Position numbers and translations under genes: made by a program. From JAAXTT01 sp964530215 (GTDB taxonomy: Bacteria; Bacillota; Desulfotomaculia; Desulfotomaculales; Desulfocucumaceae): a stretch of DNA of 7,171 nucleotides. Where the stretch lies: positions 1-7,171 of the forward strand of contig CAZHAJ010000092.1 in NCBI GenBank assembly GCA_964530215.1, given 5' to 3'. This document shows, one piece after another, positions 1 to 7,082 of the stretch (its first letter is position 1; each line of letters begins with the position of its first letter). The notes under the pieces are model-generated. The model had not been told where the DNA came from and did no database searches. It was given only the letters and a program-made list of their open reading frames with translations.

Positions 1-54
1 CTGATAGCTGATAGCTGATAGCTGATAGCTGATAGCTGATAGCTGATAGCTGAT
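1..54. repeat. Perfect 7-bp tandem repeat (CTGATAG)n upstream of fliE
   Basis: Seven complete CTGATAG units plus a partial CTGAT occur with no mismatch. The array begins at the first base of the window, so its real length is unknown. Because the unit is 7 bp, TGA falls in all three + strand frames within 21 bp, so no + strand reading frame can cross it; this fits an intergenic location, expected between flgC and fliE. On the - strand the unit is free of stops, but no gene is evident there. The unit is not a strong inverted repeat, so a stable hairpin is not predicted. The array ends 4 bp before the TAAGGAGG ribosome binding site of fliE. Whether it has a function is unknown. Confidence 0.95.
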
Positions 55-58
55 TTTC

Positions 59-66
59 TAAGGAGG
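59..66 (+). promoter_or_regulatory. Ribosome binding site of fliE (decides the start)
   Basis: TAAGGAGG is a strong Shine-Dalgarno match. It leaves 3 bp to the GTG at 70 and 9 bp to the in-frame TTG at 76. A 3-bp spacer is too short for normal initiation, so the TTG at 76 is the better start. An ATG at 68-70 is out of frame and reaches a stop after three codons. Confidence 0.75.
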
Positions 67-75
67 AATGTGTCT

Positions 76-369
76 TTGATATCGGTAACCGGAATTGCAA
101 CTCAGGCTGCTGCCGGAATGAATGCTAAGGGGAATACCAATAAGGACGAAATTTCCTTTGGTCAGGCTTTGTCCCAAGCCTTGGGCAAGGTGAATGATTC
201 CCAAATAAAAGCTGATAATATGATAACCAATTTTTTGGTTGGTGATGTTAAAGATATTCATCAGGTTACCATTGCCATGGGGGAGGCCAAGCTGATGCTT
301 CAGCTGGCGGTGGAAGTAAGGAATAAAGTTGTTGAAGCTTATCAAGAGCTTTCAAGGATGCAGGTCTAG
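76..369 (+). CDS. fliE: Flagellar hook-basal body protein FliE
   Basis: FliE is the small protein that joins the FliF MS ring to the proximal rod and is among the first substrates of the flagellar export apparatus. From the TTG at 76 the product is 97 residues, close to the usual 100-110. Family landmarks are visible. A central Ser-Phe followed by Leu/Ala-rich helix leads into V-N-D-S-Q-x-x-A-D. Then comes F-L-V-G-D-x-x-D-I-H-Q-V, and the protein ends in the conserved E-V-R-N-K-V-V-E-A-Y-Q-E-L-S-R-M-Q-V, the helical tail typical of axial proteins. The in-frame GTG at 70 would add two residues but sits only 3 bp from the ribosome binding site. The gene precedes fliF by 43 bp. Identity is very secure; only the start is uncertain. 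Confidence 0.96.
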   Translation: MISVTGIATQAAAGMNAKGNTNKDEISFGQALSQALGKVNDSQIKADNMITNFLVGDVKDIHQVTIAMGEAKLMLQLAVEVRNKVVEAYQELSRMQV

Positions 370-412
370 TGGATTACAATAGCAACGTGAACTGCAGGGT
401 TGGTGTTATCAT

Positions 413-1954
413 TTGAATTATAAAGAATGGTTGACAAAATTTAGTGTTTGGTGGAGTGAGCTAAGCCGTTCAAGAAAGATTATTATTGTTGTGGCAGCAT
501 TGGGTGTGTTGGCTGCTTTGGCAGTTATAGGACAAATGTTATTCTCCACAAACTATACGCCACTTTTTACCGGCCTGGATCCGAAAGATGCTGGGAAAAT
601 AACAGAAGAATTAAAAAATCAGAATATACCCTATCGTATTTCTGATCAGGGAAAAACCATAGAAGTTCCGGACAATGTTGTTTATGAAACCAGGATTAAC
701 TTAGCCAGCAGCGGAACACTTTACAGCAGTGGAGTGGGATTTGAGCTATTTGACCAAAGTAAATTTGGGGTTACCGAATTTGAACAGCAAGTGGGATATC
801 AGCGGGCAATGCAGGAAGAGCTACGCAGGACAATAGTTCAAATAGATGCGGTGGAGCAAGCCAGGGTACATCTGGTGCTGCCAAAACAAAGCCTGTTTAT
901 TAACGAGCAGACCGAACCTTCCGCATCAATTGCCATTAAACTGAAACCCACAGCCAAAATATCTCCGGAGAATATCCGTGGTATTGTTGAGTTGGTAGCC
1001 GGGAGTGTCCAGGGGCTAAAAAGCGAAAACATAAATATCATAGACATGGAAGGTAACTATCTAACTGATAATTTAAGACTTGGTGACAATGATGCCACCA
1101 TGACCATGGCCGCCATGGAGCATATTGAACTCAGGCGGGCATATGAAAAGGAATTGGAAACCAGAATACAAAGCATGCTGAGAAAAATATTGGGCAACGG
1201 TAGCGCAGTGGCCATGGTAACAGCGGATCTTGATTTCGATAAAACACAATACACATCCATCACCCATCAACCGGGGGAAGTGTTAAGCGAGCGTATTATA
1301 AATGAAACCGGTACGGGTCCGGGAGGTGCCGGAGGTGTACCGGGTACTGATGCCAATATGCCCGGAGATAATATACCCGCGGTTGGTGCGGTGGGAGATG
1401 CCAGTTACTCCAGAGAAGAAAGCACCGTTAACTATCAGGTGCCCACTTTAAAGGAGAATGTTGAAAAATCCATAGGATCAGTAAAAAAACTGTCAGCCTC
1501 GGTGGTTTTAAATGGCAATTATTCCCAGGCGCAGATTCAGCAGATCAATGATGTTGTGGCTACCGCCATTGGCTATCAGGTGGAGCGGGGAGATCAGATA
1601 AATGTTTCCAGCATGGCATTTGATGACAGTGAGCTAAGAGCCATAGGTGATGAAATGGCGATGGCCAGTGCAATGGAGGAGCAAAAACGGCTTTATGCTA
1701 TGTATGCCGCCATCGGTTTGGGAGCGTTGCTGATTTTAGCTGCCATCGCAATATTTGTTATAAGGAGAAGAAAGTCCTCAAAGGCAACGGCTGAAGAGCT
1801 ATTGCTGCAGGAGAGTGCGGTGTCTGAATTGGCTGCAGGTGAAGAAACCGAAGAAGTGCCGGTTGTTGTGACCAAGAAGGATAAGATAAGGGAAGTTACT
1901 GAGAGCAATCCCGAAGAAGTGGCGGAAGTGTTAAAGATATGGATGAAGGAGTAA
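413..1954 (+). CDS. fliF: Flagellar MS-ring protein FliF
   Basis: FliF forms the MS ring in the cytoplasmic membrane, the base on which rod, export gate and rotor are built. The 513-residue product has the full family layout. A first membrane helix lies at about residues 22-44. A periplasmic YscJ/FliF ring-building region follows, with the early N-Y-T-P-L-F-T-G-L-D segment. Near residues 295-330 there is a Gly/Pro-rich insert. A second membrane helix at about 430-450 is followed by an R-R-R-K stop-transfer patch. The acidic cytoplasmic tail ends in N-P-E-E-V-A-E-V-L-K-I-W-M-K-E, which matches the FliG-binding end of known FliF proteins. The start is a TTG at 413, chosen because the N-terminus then begins just before the first membrane helix. 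The ribosome binding site is weak (GGTG at 402-405, or AGGG at 396-399). It ends 9 bp before fliG. Confidence 0.97.
   Translation: MNYKEWLTKFSVWWSELSRSRKIIIVVAALGVLAALAVIGQMLFSTNYTPLFTGLDPKDAGKITEELKNQNIPYRISDQGKTIEVPDNVVYETRINLASSGTLYSSGVGFELFDQSKFGVTEFEQQVGYQRAMQEELRRTIVQIDAVEQARVHLVLPKQSLFINEQTEPSASIAIKLKPTAKISPENIRGIVELVAGSVQGLKSENINIIDMEGNYLTDNLRLGDNDATMTMAAMEHIELRRAYEKELETRIQSMLRKILGNGSAVAMVTADLDFDKTQYTSITHQPGEVLSERIINETGTGPGGAGGVPGTDANMPGDNIPAVGAVGDASYSREESTVNYQVPTLKENVEKSIGSVKKLSASVVLNGNYSQAQIQQINDVVATAIGYQVERGDQINVSSMAFDDSELRAIGDEMAMASAMEEQKRLYAMYAAIGLGALLILAAIAIFVIRRRKSSKATAEELLLQESAVSELAAGEETEEVPVVVTKKDKIREVTESNPEEVAEVLKIWMKE
1946..1951 (+). promoter_or_regulatory. Ribosome binding site of fliG inside the end of fliF
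   Basis: AAGGAG lies within the last codons of fliF, 12 bp before the fliG ATG at 1964. The spacing is somewhat long, so initiation may be helped by ribosomes finishing fliF, whose stop codon is 9 bp upstream of the ATG. Coupling is inferred from position only. Confidence 0.5.
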
Positions 1955-1963
1955 GTACGATAT

Positions 1964-2971
1964 ATGTCGGCAAAATTAACTGGAATCCAAAAAGCTGCCA
2001 TAATCTTAATATCCCTGGGTGCAGATCTTTCTTCTGCGGTCCTTAAAAATAATTTTTCCGATGAGGAAATTGAGAAAATATCCAGCGAGATATCTCTTAT
2101 GGAAGACATACCCCAAGAAATTCAAAATAGTGTGATTGATGAGTTTTCTCAATTGATTCAGGCCAGGGATTTTCTGATGCGGGGTGGTTTTGATTATGCC
2201 AAGGATTTGTTGGAGAAAACTGTGGGGCAGCAAAAGGCAATGGAAATTCTGGATAAAGTATCAGTTAACATACAAAACGTACCCTTTAGTTCTCTGAGAA
2301 AAACAGAGGCAAAACACCTTTTGAATTTTATAAAGGATGAACATCCCCAGACCATGGCGTTGATCCTTACTTATTTGCATCCAGAGCAAGCATCAATAAT
2401 TCTGGCTTCGCTGCCTCCCGAACTTCAGGCCGATGTTTCCAGAAGGATTGCAATAATTGACAGGATATCACCCGATGTAATCAAAGAAATTGAGTCTGTT
2501 TTAGAAAAGAAAGTATCCATGATAATTCCTCATCATGAACAGCAGGCAGGTGGTACAAAGGCATTGGTCAATATTCTTAATAGAGTTGACCGTTCCACCG
2601 AAAAGACGATTTTGGAGGAATTGGAGGCCAACGATCCCGAATTGGCCGGAGAAGTTCGCAATCTGATGTTTGTATTCGAGGATATAATTTCGCTGCATGA
2701 TGTTGCCATTCAAAGGGTGCTGAGGGAAGTTGACCAAAAGGATCTGGCTAAGGCAATGAGAGGAAGCAATGAAGAAGTGGCTGAAAGAATTTACAAAAAC
2801 ATGTCCAAGAGGGCTGCTGATATGCTGCGGGAAGAAATCCAATTCATGGGGCCGGTGCGCCTGAAGGATGTTGAAGAGGCTCAGCAAAAGATTGTTCAGG
2901 TAATCCGAAGACTGGATGAGTCTGGTGAAATTATTGTTTCCAGGGGTGGTGAAGATGCCCTTATCATGTAG
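1964..2971 (+). CDS. fliG: Flagellar motor switch protein FliG
   Basis: FliG sits on the cytoplasmic face of the MS ring, interacts with the stator MotA to generate torque, and with FliM to switch rotation. The product is 335 residues, a normal full length. The N-terminal domain (about 1-100) binds FliF. The middle domain carries the E-H-P-Q motif at 126-129 that contacts FliM. A Gly-Gly hinge (in Q-Q-A-G-G-T) precedes the C-terminal domain, which has the M-F-V-F motif at 235-238. The charged torque-helix positions known from E. coli (K264, R281, D288, D289, R297) correspond by eye to R266, R283, E290, E291 and R299, so charge is kept throughout. The ATG start gives the family's A-x-x-x-x-G-x-Q-K-A-A-I-x-L opening. 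The 3' end overlaps fliH by 17 bp. Identity is secure. Confidence 0.98.
   Translation: MSAKLTGIQKAAIILISLGADLSSAVLKNNFSDEEIEKISSEISLMEDIPQEIQNSVIDEFSQLIQARDFLMRGGFDYAKDLLEKTVGQQKAMEILDKVSVNIQNVPFSSLRKTEAKHLLNFIKDEHPQTMALILTYLHPEQASIILASLPPELQADVSRRIAIIDRISPDVIKEIESVLEKKVSMIIPHHEQQAGGTKALVNILNRVDRSTEKTILEELEANDPELAGEVRNLMFVFEDIISLHDVAIQRVLREVDQKDLAKAMRGSNEEVAERIYKNMSKRAADMLREEIQFMGPVRLKDVEEAQQKIVQVIRRLDESGEIIVSRGGEDALIM
2942..2946 (+). promoter_or_regulatory. Ribosome binding site of fliH within fliG
   Basis: AGGGG, followed by GTGG, lies 8 bp before the ATG at 2955. It sits inside the codons for the Arg-Gly-Gly near the FliG C-terminus. It supports 2955 over the longer in-frame possibility beginning at 2916. 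Confidence 0.6.
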
Positions 2972-3704
2972 TGTTCTCAAGGGTTTGGAAAACAACGATA
3001 AAAGCACTGTGTTACCCATCAGGCACAGCTTCAAGATTGAGGACTGTGAGGATGAAAATGTTTCCCACAATATAAACCCGGAAGAAGTTGCCGCTCAAAT
3101 TATTAATGATGCAAAAAAACAGGCTGAAGAAATATTGGCGAAAGCTTTATTGGAGGCAGAGCAGTTACAGCAGAAAACCAAAAGCGATGCCCAGGAAGAA
3201 GCAGCCAAAATCGCCGAGGATGCATACCATGAAGCCTACGAAAAGGGAAGAAAAGAAGCATTGGACAGTGCTGCCCAAGAGGCTGATACTATCCGCCATC
3301 AGGCTCGCGGGGTATTACAGCAGACCGAAGAAATCAGAATTAAGACTCTGGAATCAATGGAACCACAAATAATTCAGCTGGCTGCCGAAATTGCGGAGAA
3401 GATATTGACTGTAAAGCTTAATCTGGACCCCCAGGTTGTGGTGGACATTGCCTTTGAAGCCATAAACTCCATAAAGGAAAGGGAACAGGTTATTTTATAT
3501 GTAAATCCTTATGAAGTAGGTTTTTTTGAAGAAAGAAGACCGGATTTATTAAAAGAACTTTCACCCAAAGGGGAACTGGAAATTATTGCTGATCATGAAG
3601 TAGAACCCGGAGGATGTAAGGTTGAAACAGAATACGGACGAGTTGATGCTCAGTTGAAAACGCGTTGGCACACCCTGATGGAAAAGTTGGGCTTCACAGT
3701 TTAG
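2955..3704 (+). CDS. fliH: Flagellar export-apparatus protein FliH (FliI regulator)
   Basis: FliH is the peripheral stalk-like partner of the export ATPase FliI: it binds the FliI N-terminus, restrains its activity and docks it to the rotor and export gate. From ATG 2955 the product is 249 residues, a usual length. The N-terminus contains S-C-S-V-L-K-G, resembling the S-x-V-I-K-S opening seen in many Firmicutes FliH proteins. It is followed by a long Glu/Lys/Ala/Gln-rich helix, about residues 35-135, predicted to be coiled coil. Within it is a short helix-packing ladder with small residues every fourth position (A90, A94, G98, A102), the reduced form of the FliH glycine repeat. The C-terminal domain resembles V/F-type ATPase stalk subunits and includes the typical V-E-P-G-G-C-K-V-E-T segment. 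The gene overlaps fliG by 17 bp and lies 12 bp before fliI. The start is moderately sure; the identity is strong because of the neighbours and C-terminal pattern. Confidence 0.93.
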   Translation: MPLSCSVLKGLENNDKSTVLPIRHSFKIEDCEDENVSHNINPEEVAAQIINDAKKQAEEILAKALLEAEQLQQKTKSDAQEEAAKIAEDAYHEAYEKGRKEALDSAAQEADTIRHQARGVLQQTEEIRIKTLESMEPQIIQLAAEIAEKILTVKLNLDPQVVVDIAFEAINSIKEREQVILYVNPYEVGFFEERRPDLLKELSPKGELEIIADHEVEPGGCKVETEYGRVDAQLKTRWHTLMEKLGFTV

Positions 3705-3708
3705 GGGG
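3703..3708 (+). promoter_or_regulatory. Ribosome binding site of fliI overlapping the fliH stop
   Basis: AGGGGG begins within the TAG stop of fliH and leaves 8 bp to the TTG at 3717. The good spacing supports TTG 3717 as the fliI start. Confidence 0.6.
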
Positions 3709-3716
3709 CGGCTTTA

Positions 3717-5039
3717 TTGAGCCTTGAAGCAATAAATATTAAAGACTGGAAAAAAAGAATCAATAAGATGAAGCTTCTTTCGCCCCAGGGACAGGTTACT
3801 AGGGTTATCGGTCTGACGGTGGAGGTTAGGGGCATATCCCCCAGTATTGGTGAGGTGTGCAATATTCTGGTGCCGGGAGAGCCAGTGCCCATTAGATCTG
3901 AGGTTGTGGGTTTTCATGAGCAGTCCACCTTATTGATGCCTTTGGGTGAGCTTAGGGGAATATCGCCTGGGTGTACCGTTATTCCGACGGGGGAATCCCT
4001 GACCATTAAAGTGGGACCGTATCTTTTGGGAAGAATATTGGACGGAGTGGGCAATCCGATGGATAAGGGTGCTGAGCTATGTGACGACTGTGAAGAAATA
4101 TCTGTGGATAATGCTCCCCCAAATCCTCTGACCAGGAAAATGATAGAAGATGTGTTGCCCACCGGTGTGCGGGCAATTGACGGCATACTCACCTGCGGGA
4201 AAGGCCAAAGGATAGGAATATTTGCCGGCAGCGGAGTGGGAAAGAGTACTCTGCTGGGTATGGTTGCCCGCTACTGCAGCGCGGATATAAATGTAATCGC
4301 CTTGGTGGGTGAGAGGGGTCGTGAGGTAAGGGAGTTTATGGAAAAGGACTTGGGGGCTGAGGGGCTAGCAAAATCGGTGGTGGTGGTGGCCACTTCCGAA
4401 CAGCCCGCATTGGTAAGGCTTAAGGCCCCTTTTGTAGCCAGTGCCATAGCCGAATACTTTAGGGATCAGGGCAAAGATGTAATGTTAATGATGGATTCGG
4501 TTACAAGGTTTGCCATGGCACAGCGTGAAGTGGGACTTACCGTAGGTGAGCCACCGGCCACCAGAGGATATACCCCTTCGGTATTTGCTTTATTACCCAG
4601 GTTGTTGGAAAGGTCGGGTATGGGGGTACAAGGTTCCATCACCGCTTTTTATACCGTTCTGGTGGAAGCTGATGATATGAATGACCCCATAGCTGATGCG
4701 GTGAGAGGTATATTGGACGGTCATATAATTATGTCCAGGGAATTGGCAGCCCGGACACATTATCCTGCAATAGACATAATGGAAAGTGTAAGCAGACTGA
4801 TGCCTGATATAGTTACGAGAGAGCATTTTAGTGCAGCCATGGCAATAAAAGAAAAAATGGCTGTTTACAAACAGTCCGAGGACCTTATAAATATTGGAGC
4901 TTATGTAAGAGGTACCAATCCCAAAATAGATGACGCCATCAACAGCTATGAGGCTATAACCAACTTTTTGAAGCAGGAGATGAACCAAGGTGTAGAGTTC
5001 GGAGACACCCTGGAGCAGATTAAAATGATTATTAACTAA
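3717..5039 (+). CDS. fliI: Flagellum-specific export ATPase FliI
   Basis: FliI is the hexameric ATPase of the flagellar type III export apparatus, related to the F1 ATP synthase beta subunit; it acts at the cytoplasmic base to prepare substrates for export. The product is 440 residues, the normal length. An N-terminal beta-barrel domain (about 15-90) precedes the ATPase core. Walker A is A-G-S-G-V-G-K-S-T at 170-178, with the nucleotide-binding K176. The G-E-R-G-R-E segment contains the catalytic glutamate E199. Walker B is V-M-L-M-M-D at 255-260. The ATPase signature P-S-V-F-A-L-L-P-R-L-L-E-R-S-G is at 287-301. All essential residues are present, so it should be active. The start is a TTG with a well-spaced ribosome binding site. 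Odd feature: a C-D-D-C motif at residues 122-125, with further cysteines at 86 and 160. fliJ follows after 19 bp. Confidence 0.98.
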   Translation: MSLEAINIKDWKKRINKMKLLSPQGQVTRVIGLTVEVRGISPSIGEVCNILVPGEPVPIRSEVVGFHEQSTLLMPLGELRGISPGCTVIPTGESLTIKVGPYLLGRILDGVGNPMDKGAELCDDCEEISVDNAPPNPLTRKMIEDVLPTGVRAIDGILTCGKGQRIGIFAGSGVGKSTLLGMVARYCSADINVIALVGERGREVREFMEKDLGAEGLAKSVVVVATSEQPALVRLKAPFVASAIAEYFRDQGKDVMLMMDSVTRFAMAQREVGLTVGEPPATRGYTPSVFALLPRLLERSGMGVQGSITAFYTVLVEADDMNDPIADAVRGILDGHIIMSRELAARTHYPAIDIMESVSRLMPDIVTREHFSAAMAIKEKMAVYKQSEDLINIGAYVRGTNPKIDDAINSYEAITNFLKQEMNQGVEFGDTLEQIKMIIN

Positions 5040-5058
5040 AGTAAGGGTTGAATGAAAA

Positions 5059-5493
5059 ATGAAATTTACCTTTAGATTGGAACCTGTGTTGAAAAAAAGG
5101 TTGGAAAACGAAGAAAATGCTATATTAGCCCAAGCCCATGCCCAAAGGGAGTATCATGAACAATTGACGGTGCTGCAGGACATTCAAATCAATGCTCAGC
5201 AGTTTATTGATAATTCGGGCAAAAATCTGTCTTTAAGCGGACTGATGGCGGGAAGTCTGTATTTTGACTATCTGAAAGAAGCAGAAGCCAGAAACGAAGA
5301 GGTTCTGGAAGAAAAAAGGAAAATCCTGGATTTAAAAAGAGAGGATGTTATAGAAGCATCTAAGGATAGGATGATTTTGCAAAAGCTTAAGGAGAATCTG
5401 AGGGAAAAATTTATCCATAAAAAAGAGAAAATTGAGGACAAAATACTGGATGATCAGTGTACCGTTTTTGCTCATAGGAACAAAGCCCAATGA
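5059..5493 (+). CDS. fliJ: Flagellar export chaperone/stalk protein FliJ
   Basis: FliJ is a small coiled-coil protein that inserts into the centre of the FliI hexamer, like the gamma subunit of F1 ATPase, and links it to the export gate protein FlhA. The product is 144 residues, in the usual range of about 140-150. It opens with the hallmark M-K-F-x-F-R-L-E-P-V-L-K-K-R, then is almost entirely charged helix rich in Glu, Lys, Gln and Leu, with no membrane segment. The ATG at 5059 has AAGGG at 5043-5047, an 11-bp spacing. A second ATG at 5052 is out of frame. Family sequence conservation is low, so the call rests on the N-terminal motif, coiled-coil composition, size and position directly after fliI. 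A ylxF-type gene, found after fliJ in Bacillus subtilis, is missing; fliK follows after 40 bp. Confidence 0.93.
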   Translation: MKFTFRLEPVLKKRLENEENAILAQAHAQREYHEQLTVLQDIQINAQQFIDNSGKNLSLSGLMAGSLYFDYLKEAEARNEEVLEEKRKILDLKREDVIEASKDRMILQKLKENLREKFIHKKEKIEDKILDDQCTVFAHRNKAQ

Positions 5494-5517
5494 GCAAATA
5501 AATATATAGCTAACTGG

Positions 5518-5528
5518 AAAGGAGGTGA
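5518..5528 (+). promoter_or_regulatory. Near-perfect ribosome binding site of fliK
   Basis: AAAGGAGGTGA matches the complement of the 16S rRNA 3' end over 11 bases, the strongest in the window, and GGAGGTG ends 6 bp before the ATG at 5534. An in-frame GTG at 5525 lies inside this site and is therefore not the start. Confidence 0.85.
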
Positions 5529-5533
5529 AAATT

Positions 5534-7069
5534 ATGAGGACAGAGACAGTAAGTATTGCAGATAATCCCTTGGTATTGAATACAGGCAGTATAGGGGACA
5601 AAATTGCCGCAGAAGGGGATTTTATGGCTTTGATGGCGGCATTGTTGCAATCCGAAGATGTCCAGCCGGAAATGATAATGCTGAATATGTCAAACCATGG
5701 CATGGAAAATGATATCCCCGGGGGAAAAGAGATTGTTCAAATACCGTTGACCCAGGATCAGGAAGACGCCTTGAAGGATATGCTGCTGACCGATTTAAAT
5801 CTGCTGATTGGTGAACCCCAGCCCTTGGAGGAAGCTCAGCAAAGCAAAGATAGCCAACCTTTCACTCCGGAAATGGCGGTATTGTCTGAAGACAGTGGGG
5901 AGCTCATCGTCAATGACAAACAAGGTGACCTATCCCGGGTATTGCCTTCGGATTCCAAACAGCCGGTTCATTCGGGACAAGGTGCAGCTTATTCAAGTAA
6001 AGTTGAGCCGATGTATAGTGGGAATGTTGAAATTGCTGTTGACGGTCCTTTACCTCTCAAGGAAAAGGGCTTGCCTGTCGCAGGTGTTGATGACAGTACT
6101 GCTCAGCTGAAACACGCCCAACAGACCGATAATATAAACTCTTTGCCAGGCATTACCCAGGCAAGACAGGTGACCGGTCAAAACGTTGATTTAAATGAAG
6201 TAATCAATGGCTCAGTAGCACAGATGAAAAACGTGGCAAAAGAACTTCCTGTAGATGCAAAGGGAAAATCAGTGGATATTGAGGCTATTTCTGTAAAGGA
6301 GATCCGACCCACTGTGCCGGAAGCAGCTTCTTTAGAAGCATTCAAGGTTCAGCATAAGGCTTCCGGGGCTGAAGAGATTTCCCGGGGAGTCAATCAGTAT
6401 CGGGACGATGTAAAACCGGTAAATGTCGAGAAAAACCCAAACATTGTGCAGACTAAGGGTCAAAACAGCATTCAAATTTCAGGAGTTGAGCTTGGCGCAC
6501 AAAGACCGGAGCCCAATGTTACAGCAGATAGCAACTCTGCCGGCGAGTCCGTTACCGGGATTGCAGTTGAAAAAAGCATACCTTCAGCACAAGTGTTCAA
6601 TAAGCCTGAAATAACAGGCCAGGATACTATATCAATATCAAATATAACTCCCAAAAAGTTTCCCGCAGTTGCGGCACCCCAGATAGTTGCAGCGGCCAAG
6701 GAAATGACAAATGATCATAGGGTAACCGTTATAAGGTTAAGGTTGGAGCCCCAAAGCCTAGGCGAGATCAAGATTAAGCTGACATTTTCAAACGGTGAAC
6801 TTAATGCTCATTTCCATACATCCTCTGGTTTGGTGAGGGATGCTGTGGAGAATTCATTGGCACAATTAAGGGATACGTTGTCTCAATTCAATGTTAACCT
6901 AGGTGAGGCCACCGCTTCTTGGGGAGAAAATCAGCAGGGCCAGAAATGGCATAAGTCTGATAACTTCAGTATGCTTATGACAAATAACGGCTTGGCGGCA
7001 GTTTCCGATGAAGCTGAAATGCAGAACATTATTGCAGGAAACAACAAGTCCCTTGATTTGTTTTTTTAA
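5534..7069 (+). CDS. fliK: Flagellar hook-length control protein FliK
   Basis: FliK is exported during hook growth, measures hook length, and switches the export gate from hook to filament substrates. From ATG 5534 the product is 511 residues, within the broad family range. Residues 1 to about 390 are hydrophilic, low in aromatic residues and rich in Gln, Ser, Glu, Val and Pro, as expected for the flexible ruler region. The conserved C-terminal hook-control domain begins near residue 395, with L-R-L-E-P-Q-S-L-G-E-I at 402-412. It continues through the G-E-L-N-A-H-F segment to the Q-L-R-D-T-L-S-Q-F-N-V-N-L-G helix. After it comes a polar tail of about 45 residues ending L-D-L-F-F on a run of seven T. 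The gene lies between fliJ and flgD, the standard place. The N-terminal half is not recognisable by itself, so identity comes from the C-terminal domain and context. Confidence 0.95.
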   Translation: MRTETVSIADNPLVLNTGSIGDKIAAEGDFMALMAALLQSEDVQPEMIMLNMSNHGMENDIPGGKEIVQIPLTQDQEDALKDMLLTDLNLLIGEPQPLEEAQQSKDSQPFTPEMAVLSEDSGELIVNDKQGDLSRVLPSDSKQPVHSGQGAAYSSKVEPMYSGNVEIAVDGPLPLKEKGLPVAGVDDSTAQLKHAQQTDNINSLPGITQARQVTGQNVDLNEVINGSVAQMKNVAKELPVDAKGKSVDIEAISVKEIRPTVPEAASLEAFKVQHKASGAEEISRGVNQYRDDVKPVNVEKNPNIVQTKGQNSIQISGVELGAQRPEPNVTADSNSAGESVTGIAVEKSIPSAQVFNKPEITGQDTISISNITPKKFPAVAAPQIVAAAKEMTNDHRVTVIRLRLEPQSLGEIKIKLTFSNGELNAHFHTSSGLVRDAVENSLAQLRDTLSQFNVNLGEATASWGENQQGQKWHKSDNFSMLMTNNGLAAVSDEAEMQNIIAGNNKSLDLFF

Positions 7070-7076
7070 AGGAGGG
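7068..7076 (+). promoter_or_regulatory. Ribosome binding site of flgD overlapping the fliK stop
   Basis: AAAGGAGGG starts inside the TAA stop of fliK and leaves 6 bp to the GTG at 7083. The overlap means ribosomes ending fliK translation cover the site. Confidence 0.75.
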
Positions 7077-7082
7077 ATATAA

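Noticed and set aside
1..54. Heptamer array as a CRISPR array or as part of a coding heptapeptide repeat
   Set aside because: Units are contiguous with no spacers, so it is not CRISPR. The + strand has stops in all frames; the - strand is open through the array, but a stop lies at 58-60 just beyond it and no gene is evident.
431..436. TTGACA resembling a -35 promoter box early in fliF
   Set aside because: No -10 box occurs at the right distance, and it lies inside coding sequence.
2916..2954. Longer fliH beginning at 2916
   Set aside because: It would extend deep into fliG without a better ribosome binding site; the FliH-like opening begins at the ATG at 2955, which has a well-spaced AGGGG.
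2501..3070. A 189-codon open frame on the - strand opposite fliG and the start of fliH
   Set aside because: It lies fully antisense to clearly conserved coding sequence, has no ribosome binding site or recognisable motif, and reads as a shadow of the fliG frame.
4593..4988. A 131-codon - strand frame opposite fliI
   Set aside because: It is antisense to the conserved FliI ATPase region, with a His/Tyr/Cys-rich composition typical of shadow frames.
5525..5533. GTG at 5525 as the fliK start, adding three residues
   Set aside because: This codon is part of the AAAGGAGGTGA ribosome binding site, which serves the ATG at 5534.
7039..7067. Possible terminator at the end of fliK (CAAG-TCC-CTTG followed by a T run)
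   Set aside because: The stem is only 4 bp with a 3-base loop, extension requires a bulge and uses A-T pairs taken from the T run itself, and it lies within the fliK coding end just before flgD in an operon that must be read through.
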